Shown: positions 56,058-64,000 of the stretch, one piece after another
Numbering within the stretch: the stretch's first letter is position 1
How the letters are laid out: every line of letters starts with the position of its first letter
DNA from: Phytophthora hibernalis
Taxonomy: Eukaryota > Oomycota > Peronosporomycetes > Peronosporales > Peronosporaceae
Reading direction: 5' to 3'
NCBI GenBank assembly: GCA_012656075.1
Contig: JAAKBF010000238.1
Coordinates: 1-64,000, forward strand
Length of the DNA: 64,000 nt
Notes under the pieces: model-generated
What the model was told of the DNA's origin: nothing
Seen by the model: only the letters and a program-made list of their open reading frames with translations
The model's database searches: none
Translations under genes and position numbers: made by a program

Positions 56058-56632
56058 TGTCGAGTTGGGTTTTGAGCGCTCGGTAGCCAGTCGGCAAGGT
56101 TGCCCTTGCAGAAGGAAAGTGACCGGCGTGCACTGATTGGAGGATTACATTCCCCGCGCCACAGTGACCACGATTGTTTAGTGGCCGAGGCCTCGGTTGG
56201 GTAGAATAAATTCCGGCCGAGGGTACGAACCCTCGTTTGTACCCATTTCAGTTTCGTACCCTCGGTCTTATAGAGCCGGGTACGGGATCACATACTGGGA
56301 TCTGTTCACACTGAATTTTGTATTTACGTATAGGACTAGCTACATGATTGATCACAGAGGCTCTCAGAGCCATAGATCAACAGAAATAAATCAGCAGTCT
56401 TCCCACAAGTCATCAAGGGTCAAGGCCGCCTTCGGTAAGTCTAATTAGCTTATCTTAGGGTCTGGATACGCTTGGATACGTGGGATGCTTGTCAGCGAAC
56501 TCGAGGTGCATCGACCTAGAGTGTATTGCTGGCCAGTCAAGAGATTAGAGTGGCCGAGTGTTGGGAGAGACAAGGAGTGCCGTCTCCGTATATCATAGTG
56601 GAACCGAGTGTTCCAGATATATTTTACTACCC
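56058..56632 (+). repeat. truncated LTR between A2 and A3
   Basis: Begins TGTCGAGTTGGG after a polypurine tract and matches the first two thirds of the A-family LTR, including TATA-like and AATAAA motifs. At about 56632 it passes directly into gag sequence, so the LTR 3' end, PBS and gag start are missing. It may be both the A2 3' LTR and the former 5' LTR of A3. Confidence 0.8.
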
Positions 56633-58282
56633 GCCGCCAGGAAGAAGACCATGAAGACGAGCTGGGAGAGAAGGCAGCGATGTCCGAGCTTAGGGAGGCC
56701 ACTTTAGTGTCCGCTGGATGCAGCGGAGAGGTGAGGTCGCTCGCACCAACCCACCGAGGAGATGGATGAAGTGGTTGGTTCCAAACCAGCTAATGGAACC
56801 AATGATGATGGAACTAACGATATGCGATAGTTGGCGATGGCCGAGGATGCGAATCCTCGGTCGAATGTGCGCATTTCTCCCTCAACGGAGACACCCCAGA
56901 CGCCAATAAAGCCTTTGGCCGGTATCCATAGGTAATGAAGGCCAAGGTTAACTGGATGCGAGCTTTTGCACCGACGTCGGTACGCCAGGCCATTTGGATC
57001 GAGCTTGGTGGTGAACTGATGGTGCACGTGGAGGCCTGGGGCACACTGCTGATGGCCGAGGACACGGTGCAATTTTTCGCGCTATGGGGTGCAAGGCCCA
57101 AGCATTTCCAACCGAGGCGGCTAGGTGCCCGAAGAGGCGTTCGCGCTCCGCGGGTGGAAGCAGAAGCTTCGGACTGTCTTCAGTGTTGCCGAGGCTGATG
57201 ATGATCGTCGATCGAGCATTCAACACGCGGTTGAACTGGCTGACCCGTCCAACGATCCACTACCAGCGACTCCTGCAAAAGAACCTGGGGAGCCAACCAA
57301 GGTCGGCGTGTTATCGGTCACGGGTGCAACGTCAACAGATCGCACATGGTGACATCTAGGTCCGCAAGTCGAACGGAGCGTCTCGATCCGACGACCGAGG
57401 ATGCTCGCACAGCGCCTACGGCCGGCCGAACGATAGATCGGACTCTCAATCGACGCTACGATTCGCGTGATAACTCCTCAGACGACGGTTCAATCCACGT
57501 CGAAGACCTCGGAGGTGACCTGACGGGAGGGTGGGCACGCTAGATGAGCGCCACGTACGGCGAAATCTCAACACCGAGGCTTGAATTCGCGACGCACTTG
57601 CCGCTCGGCAACATTAATCCGTACCTCGGTCTAAGGGACAAGCGCGAGAAGTCCATACAATGGCTTTGTGCTTTCATCTACGAGATGAAAGGAACGCACA
57701 CGCCGCCTAACGAGTGGTGCATGACTTTCGAGCTGAGCCTCCAGGACGGAGGTCTGTACTGGTACCGATATCTCCCGCGCAAGACGAGACGCATTTGGAA
57801 GTTATTGAGCGATTCGTTCATCCAGTACTACTGTTCTCGCTTTAGCCTATCCGCGAAAGCACGGTACTACGCTTCCCAGCGTGAGAGGAAGGATCATGGC
57901 GGCGACTACCTCAACTCACTCAACGGCTACGCTCGCAACGCAGGGGTGCAGTTCGAGCATGCCGGACGCGATGCCAAGGACCACGTCGAGCATTTTCTCG
58001 ACTCGTGCGAGGGTCGTAGCTTAGAAGAACGTATGTGCCATGTCCGAGTCAAGAATATTCACGACTTGGAAGATAGGATCAACGATATCATACGACGTCG
58101 AGAGCGAAAGCCGGAGCGGAGTCCTCGGTCCTACGTTCGAGGCCCAGAGGATAGGGCTCCGACGCGACAGTGGGCGTTCCGAGGATTCGCGGAGCAATTA
58201 CCGCCACGATTGGCGTGACCAAGATGATGGCCGCCACCGAGACAGCCAAAACTGGGATGATAACCGCTGTAATGAGGCCACT
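56633..58282 (+). pseudogene. gag remnant of element A3
   Basis: Third, more diverged A-family gag. Acidic N-terminal part (DELGEKAAMSEL), then KVNWMRAFAPTSVRQAIWIE (about 56940) and an open 224-codon capsid part (57544-58218: LPLGNINPYLGLRDKREKSI, LYWYRYLPRKTRRIWKLLSD, DLEDRINDIIRRRERKPERS). Coding sequence stops where element B begins at 58283, so A3 was split or truncated by that insertion. The rest of A3 would be expected beyond the window. Confidence 0.82.
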
Positions 58283-58685
58283 TGACGGGGGCGACCATTG
58301 TTCTCTGTGATGTGGTCCACACCATTGGTGTCCGCGACACGTGTGGTGTGTGGCACGTCAACGACTTAAACCGTTCTTCAGTCGTACTTAAGTAGTACGT
58401 CAGTTGTATTAAAACAGTACATCAAATGGGTGGCTCCCAGTTCGACAGATCAGAGTAGACAGGGATTCCGTTTACAGATAGTTAGCAGTAGTTAGAACTA
58501 CAACAGTGTTCTTAATATAAATCAGTTTAACTCTAACCCGGAAGTTCGCAAGTCAATTGGTACTCGGTACTATATTGGACAGGAAGGCCAGGCCTTTGTA
58601 AGCTTACAGCAAGAACGCCAGGCGTCTGTTGTGGTTATCGCGTTAACGCTTCCTCTAAAACTAAGGTGCGAGTGACCCCGTCACA
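58283..58685 (+). repeat. 5' LTR of element B
   Basis: The first about 80 bp match 63918-64000 almost exactly. The 3' end at CACA (58685) is inferred from a following TGG-starting candidate primer site (58688), so the length of about 403 bp is provisional. Confidence 0.7.
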
Positions 58686-58748
58686 CCTGGTAGCACTTGT
58701 AGACACCCGCGACCGGCGCGGATCACTACAATCAAGATCTCTCTGAGC

Positions 58749-59779
58749 ATGGATGAGTCAGGGAGCCGACTGCCGTCCCGGCACCTTCCTCACCTCTCGG
58801 ATGCCCACTGGGCTACGCTGGAGAAGATGGTCAGTCTTTTGGGCGAGTTAGCATTCACTGGATTCCCCAACCTGCCTGCGGAGTAGCAAAGAGCGCGAAT
58901 GGAACGCTTCGAAAAGTATGAGTTGTCGCTGGCTGCCGCTCGCGAGACAATACGAGCTGAGCCACATAGTGCGGCGCAGGCGACCCCCGGGTCCTTCTCC
59001 GTACGCTGCGCGACTAGGAATAACGAACCCCGTCAAGATGTCAGTGCCGACATTTGACGGCAAAGAAGCAGACAGTCTGGTCTTCTGAATTCGAGAGACC
59101 GAGATAGCGCTGAGCGCTGGACAGATCTACGAGTCCAGGGCCCAAGTCGCCTTCGCGCTTTCAATCTGGGGGCCGTGCACGCGCAAGGGAGATGGCACGA
59201 GAGACGTCGTCTCCGGGGTATTTCACATCGTGGGTGTTCATGAAACAAGAACTGCGTTCGACTTTCCTCTTGGCCAATGTATCTTATCACCATCGGTCGC
59301 CCTTCTTGCGCTGTAAGCAAGGAAAGCGTACGCTTCAAGACTACGTCATGGAGTTGCAGAACCCCGAGGTCGCTATGGCGGGCGCTCCCCTCTCTGAGGA
59401 CGTCAAGGTGACGGTCTTCATGGACAGTGTTCGGCCGGGTCAGGTCCGGATGGAGCTCTTCCGGAGACAGCCGAAGCCTTTCAACGATGCGGTGCACGTC
59501 ACCATGTTGGAAGATCATTGCGTGCTCTCGGCGCAGGGGTATGCGGGTCGCTCCGACACGGTCAACGACGGTTCCACGCTCATGGAGATCTCGTCGGCTG
59601 ATTCGGCCCGACCTCAGCGTAACCAACGCACGAGTGGCCGTTGCTTTGGATGCAACCAGCTTGGCCACTTCCGTCGGAACTGTCCAACGGACCAGTGGAA
59701 GGTAGGCAACGCCAAGGCGGCTCTGCCGTCCCTTAACATGATTGAATCTGCGGGGTCAGAAAACGACGACTCCCTGTAG
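58749..59779 (+). pseudogene. gag of element B with CCHC zinc knuckle
   Basis: ATG 58749 opens MDESGSRLPSRHLPHLSDAH, with an in-frame TAG at 58885-58887 and frame changes near 59030. The capsid part includes VPTFDGKEADSLVF and, from 59192, a 195-codon ORF with SWVFMKQELRSTFLLANVSY and KRTLQDYVMELQNPEVAM, and a clear retroviral-type knuckle CFGCNQLGHFRRNC (CX2CX4HX4C) near 59645. Stops and shifts make it a pseudogene. Confidence 0.85.
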
Positions 59780-59823
59780 ATGCGGGACGCCCTGTTGGGA
59801 GACTTCGATCCTCCTCGAGGTCG

Positions 59824-60509
59824 GTGGCTCTGCCACCTCCGCCTCCTGGAGATCAAGTCCCAGGGACGACACTGTTGTGTCTCGCCATGGCCGCCGCGCG
59901 GTCTAAACTCGTGGTCGTCACTGCCAGCGTCAAAGCGTACGACGAACCGCTGACGATCCTGATTCGGGAGCGTACTACTATTTCGCGACGAAGTCCAGTG
60001 TGGCTAGGAACAGTGCATTGTATGCTAGTGTTTTGGAAACATCTAAGAATAATACCAATGTATATGTTCGCCTGGCGACTGGGTCCATCGTGTCTACGCG
60101 AAAGGTTCTTCTATCCTTCAAGTTTGACGACTTCAACTTGGTCGAACCGTTCATTGTCCTTGACATGGATGATCGGTACGATTTATCCTCAACAGGATTT
60201 GGTTGGCAAAGCACGAGCCTTAAATTGCCTCGCAGACAGAGCCCTGGCGGGTCATGTCCCCTCCTCTTCCTGGAACGGTTTGTGCACGAGCATCGCATGC
60301 CACGCGGCGAACGGCACTTCGCAGGTGCTACGGAAGTACTCGAACTGACTACGACGCTGCCGTCCGCGTGCCCTGCATCTTCGAGAGCTCAAGAGCTTTC
60401 GGTGGATGTGGGAGAACGTACGGAGGATCCGTGTGTGTCTCACGATGAGGCCCATGGATCTCTCAAGATCGAGAGCGTCGTTCAGGCCCGTGGATCCGGC
60501 GATGATTAA
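59824..60509 (+). pseudogene. protease region of element B
   Basis: One frame carries LVVVTASVKAYDEPLTILI, and in the next frame DSGA (about 59960) is followed by YYYFATKSSVARNSALYAS, RLATGSIVSTRKVLLSFKFD and EPFIVLDMDDRYDL, the typical layout of a retropepsin-like domain of this Ty3 group. It is split by a frame change at the active site and another near 60190. Confidence 0.7.
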
Positions 60510-61809
60510 GCCGCTGGAGCAGGTGCTCGCGCAACACAGGGTGGTCGAGCAGGGTCTCCCACTACGCAAAGCGTCGATGCTGGGTCAGCTCACAGGACAA
60601 GACGCCGGAGCCGGTGCTCGCGCGAAGAGTGGTCGAGCAGGGACTCCCACGTTGGATGACGCTCAGGCTGGGTCACACCGCGGGGCGGTCTCGTCGGACA
60701 AGATGACAACACCAGTGGTGTTAGATCTTCTCGCGGGAGAACGCAAGAAAGGCGTGAATCTGGCTCCCCTGCCTATCGTAACGGAGCTACTCGAGCTGGA
60801 AGACCTCTCATATGTGGCCTTTTTGGATTCACTAAAGGCGGGCGAGTTCGAGGAGATGCTCCTCATCCACCGCGAACACGACTCGGTCGAGCTGAACACC
60901 GGTTCGGTCGTTGAGCCAGAAAATATATGGCGCGGCCGTCTTGAAGGACCCGTCGGACCCGTATTACCCTTCCCTGATGGAGTTCTCGGATGTCGTCAGC
61001 GATGATCCACCGTCGATGTTGCCTCCGGATAGGGGGTTCGGCATGAAATCGACCTGGTGCCGGGTACCAAGTACTGCACTACTCGCCAGTGGTCACTACC
61101 ATAGGAGAAAGTTGACGTAATCGACGTCTTTTTCGCAGTGCAGTATGCCGCGGACATAGCGCGCGAGTCGAAGTCGCCGCACTCGACCCAACGTTTTGCG
61201 TGAAGAAACCCAACGGGAAGTGGCGCATGGTGCACGTTCAACAAGTTGAATGCAGCGACGATACCGGCGTCCACGCCAATTTTTCGGAAGGACGTCTTGC
61301 AGAACAACATGGCTGGATGAACTATCTTCAGCGCAATTGACATGGTCGACGGCTATTATCAGCTGCTGAAACGCGAGTCTGACGTCCCCCTCACAGCGGT
61401 AAGTACTTTCAGCGGGATGTTGTGGGATGGCTCGTGATGCCCCAGGGGCTGTCAAATGCGTCGGCCACGTTCAATCGTCTGGTGACGCAACTTTTATCGG
61501 CCGATGCGAGCGTTCGCACTGACATACTTCGACGATATCTTCGTGCACAGTGGTGCGCCGGAAAACAAGTCGGCCGTCGAGGCTCACATCGAACACCTCC
61601 GGGAGTTTTTGATGTGCATGCGCGAGGATCGCTTGTATGCGAACATCAACAAGTGCATCTTCGGCGCCGAAGAGATTCCCTTCTTGGAATGTTTCCTTGA
61701 CATCCGCGCCTATCCAGAGAAGGTGTGCGCGATTGCGCAGTGGCCGGTTCCCGTGTCAGAGAAGGATCAACGCAAGGGGCTTGGCCTAGCCAACTACTTG
61801 CACAAATAG
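60510..61809 (+). pseudogene. reverse transcriptase region of element B
   Basis: An N-terminal linker (LLELEDLSYVAFLDSLKAGE) precedes RT motifs spread over three frames: KKPNGKWRM (about 61205), a stretch with AIDMVDGYYQLL (about 61335), VMPQGLSNASATFNRLVTQL (about 61436) and the catalytic box in LTYFDDIFVHSGAPENKSAV (about 61520), then LYANINKCIFGAEEIPFLEC and GLANYLHK with a stop at 61809. At least four breaks. YFDD is a known variant of the YxDD centre. Confidence 0.82.
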
Positions 61810-62460
61810 AGTGCCAATTATGTCGAGATGGCGCGGCTATGGCCACGCACCTGACGTTCTACGTAGGCCTTCTCAAGCCCTATCACCAGGCCGAGGGGAT
61901 GACTCTAAAAGTCCGACGGATTCGCGAAGTGACGAAAGGCGTTCGCCATCATCTGCATCATGTCCTGTGGGAGAACGGCCGCAGCAGGCGGAGCAGCCGC
62001 TAAGGGCGGAGCAGTCGGAGAAGCACGGATCTCCACCGCCTCGACGCGAGAGTAGAGGTCGCGGAGCCACCCAAAGAGCTTCTAAAGCTCAGCACGGTCA
62101 TTCACGACAGCCCTCTCGCTCTTCGATCTTCGGTAGAGCAGGCGATCCAGCTGCCGCTGGCGACGCCGACGCCTGATGCGGAGTGTCCCGATCCGATTAT
62201 GCGTCCGTTGCGTCCCCACCCCACTGATTGGTAATGAAGGCGCTCTCTACTTCCATGTCGAGCGAATACTGAGGTGCCGCGGACGTAGTGGTCACTACCA
62301 ATACTTGGTGAAGTGGCATGGCTATCCAGAATATCAAAGCACATGGGAAGCTTTTAGCCGTCTCTCGGAGGACTGCGCCGACATCGTTGCCGCTTATGAC
62401 CGCTCCCCGGAGCCGGTCGGCGCTACCGCGCCAAGAACACTGAACGGTTCTACCGGCTGC
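61810..62460 (+). pseudogene. integrase C-terminus and chromodomain of element B
   Basis: Directly after the RT end the sequence jumps to an integrase C-terminal stretch (HLTFYVGLLKPYHQAEG), so RNase H, zinc finger and DDE core have been lost. A chromodomain follows at 62240-62410: YFHVERILRCRGRSGHYQYL, VKWHGYPEYQSTWEAFSRL, with the aromatic residues expected for methyl-lysine recognition. Confidence 0.82.
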
Positions 62461-62529
62461 GACTGCCATGACTGCTGGATCTTCTGCACAACCTCCTCGA
62501 GGATACCGCTCGGGGTGGGCTTCGGGCGC

Positions 62530-63769
62530 TCAAGATATCGGTTGCACCAATGACCATCCACGATGGACTTGCGAAAGCGAAAGCGCCGTTGAGTCAGTCA
62601 GTCGATACGATAAGGCGAGTCCGTGAAGTAGGGCAAGAGGTACCCAAGTGATGCAGCCAGCCTGTGAACTCGCGTTCATTGGACTGACGGGCGAGGCCTG
62701 CGTAGACGTGGAGAACGACGGGATACTCGTCGCAGTGTTGCACTGTCTTACCCGGTTCATGGCTCTGTCGAAGGTACTCGCGATACTCCCATACGGGCCA
62801 GTATCGCAGCGCGAGCAGCTGCTCCTTATTTCAGGTGCCGCTGGATTGTGATCGTGCTTCGAGGTTCGCCGCTGCGCAGCAGCCTCCCTCACATCGCGGG
62901 CGCGATCGTGAAGGTGCTATCAGTTGTCGGGCTAAAGCAGCTCTTCGGGTACGTCATCACCGTCGCCGACGTTGGTGATAACGGGTTTCCCGCTTGGCGG
63001 CAGCAGCAGCAAGTGCGACAGCATCAACACTGCGAGGCGTTGCAAGACTCCCGGATGGAGACGCCGCTGCTGCTCCGTGAGCTTTGGCGAGACGTTTGGG
63101 TCGGTAACCCCGCCGGACTCCAGATCGGACTCGTCGTAGTTTACCTCGTCAGAGGCTATCTCCTCTGAGCGACGCTTGACGTCACTCGTCACAATCGGAT
63201 CGGCCCTGCCTTCGGAGGCTGACGCGGCGTCCTTGGGTGGCGCTGGTCTGCTTCGCAGTCGTCGAGAGCGACTTGTCGTCGCCGGCCTCCGAGGCCTTGC
63301 CATCGTCAGCTTTGGGAGTGTCGCCGTCGACAGGATCTTTGGAAGCTTTGCCTTCGTCGCCAGCCGGTCTGTGAGCCATGTCGTCTCTGTCCGAAGCTTT
63401 GCCGTCAGGATCCGGGACTTTGGAAGCCGCTGAAGTCGCTACCGTCGTTGCAGTCGGCGCGTTCGTATCTCCCGCTCTTGGAGCTTCGTCGACTTGGCGT
63501 TCCGTGCTGTCGTCGCCCAGAACTAGGTTCGGGTTTACCTCGCCGTCGGAGTCCGACTTATCGTCGCTGCCGCCTTCGCATGAGACGGGCAGGGTGACCT
63601 CGGTGCGTTTCCTGCTGGACCGGGATCTGGTCGCAGCAGGCTTAGACTTACCGTCGGGCTTCTGGGAAGCTTTCTTCGGATGCCAGGGCGGCTTCATCGC
63701 TTGGGCTTCGCCGCCTTTCGTCTTGTGGTCGGCGGCGCGTAGCGTCTTGGAGTCGGCGCGCTTTGGCAT
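62530..63769 (-). pseudogene. reverse-strand ORF of element B, function unknown
   Basis: From ATG 63769 (MPKRADSKTLRAADHKTKGG) an open minus-strand frame runs to 63182 and continues in other frames (63303-62932, with VKRRSEEIASDEVNYDESDL; 62892-62530). The protein is highly charged, basic first (KPPWHPKKASQKPDGKSKP), then acidic with many Lys/Ala/Asp repeats. It occupies the same place as the reverse-strand gene of family A but shows no sequence similarity to it. No intron was identified and no family recognised. Confidence 0.5.
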
Positions 63770-63917
63770 CGCAAGTGGTGCTGGTCTTGGACCGGTGCCC
63801 GGTGGGCGTCTTGGGTTCTCGGCGGGTGTTCGCTCGACAGAATGGGACGTTGCCTGCGCGGTTCGCTGGAATTCCCCCTGGGACAAGGTGCTTCCGGTTT
63901 GGGTGTGGGAGGGTACT

Positions 63918-64000
63918 TGATAGGGGCGACCATTGTTCTCTGTGATGTGGTCCACACCATTGGTGTCCGCGACACGTATGGTGTGTGGCACGTCAACGAC
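63918..64000 (+). repeat. start of the 3' LTR of element B
   Basis: Matches 58283-58365 with few differences and is preceded by a purine-rich run (GGGTGTGGGAGGGTACT) that may be the polypurine tract. The LTR is cut by the window end. Confidence 0.8.

Larger units (their letters stand above)
43820..56632 (+). mobile_element. Ty3/Gypsy element A2, internally deleted relative of A1
   Basis: Same family and order as A1: LTR 43820-44694, the PBS at 44697, gag, pol remnants, the reverse-strand gene and a truncated 3' LTR. Compared with A1 it lacks the protease DTGA site (near 47755), about 770 bp of RT including FVDD (near 49122), about 145 bp of the second RNase H including its first Asp (near 49880), about 170 bp before the integrase zinc finger (near 50577) and about 310 bp of integrase core (near 50846). 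It cannot encode its own replication or integration enzymes. Confidence 0.9.
58283..64000 (+). mobile_element. Ty3/Gypsy element B, degenerate, runs off the window
   Basis: A direct repeat beginning TGA..GGGGCGACCATTG is present at 58283 and 63918, marking the two LTRs. Between them are remnants of gag with a CCHC knuckle, protease, RT with YFDD and a chromodomain, and a reverse-strand ORF before the 3' LTR. RNase H and most of the integrase are missing. The family differs from A by LTR, gag and pol sequence. Confidence 0.85.

Overview
The window is eukaryotic nuclear DNA, most likely from an oomycete of the Phytophthora group. The evidence is a set of compact genes with short GT-AG introns (56-121 nt), intergenic gaps as small as about 60 bp, oomycete-type initiator elements just upstream of several start codons, two tandem full-size PDR/ABCG transporters, a cobalamin-dependent (class II) ribonucleotide reductase, and large Ty3/Gypsy elements. 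Family assignments come from reading motifs by eye; no database was searched.

Layout. 1-14123: a 14.1-kb Ty3/Gypsy element (A1) with both LTRs, gag, pol (protease, RT, RNase H, a second RNase H, integrase, chromodomain) and a 3.5-kb intron-containing gene on the opposite strand between pol and the 3' LTR. 14135-16237: remnants of a MULE/FAR1-like protein, an acidic ORF and a 754-bp TIR element flanked by TA. 17157-41706: a host gene island holding a METTL6-like tRNA methyltransferase (-), an RRM protein (+), a GON4-like SANT protein (-), class II RNR (+), two tandem PDR transporters (+,+), a GRASP Golgi protein (-), a CAMK-like kinase (+), a signal-peptide/Cys-rich/mucin-like membrane protein (-), a kinase pseudogene (+) and a FAM241-family membrane protein (-). 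43529-43819: a PiggyBac-like transposase fragment interrupted by a second, internally deleted A-family element (A2, 43820 to about 56632). That element abuts a gag remnant of a third (A3, to 58282), which is in turn interrupted by an unrelated Ty3/Gypsy element (B, from 58283, running off the window).

Two themes stand out. First, the A elements carry a large reverse-strand gene with three introns at matching positions in A1 and A2; element B has its own unrelated reverse-strand ORF in the same slot. In A2 the protease, RT, second RNase H and integrase centres are all deleted while the reverse-strand gene keeps its full length. Second, most otherwise well-conserved host genes carry one to several single-base frame breaks, many at G/C runs. 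These may be consensus errors of the assembly rather than real mutations, so host genes are annotated as genes with frame breaks rather than as dead.

The host genes form no single pathway. They are housekeeping genes (tRNA modification, transcription, dNTP synthesis, Golgi structure), drug/lipid export pumps and signalling or surface proteins, embedded in retrotransposon-rich DNA.
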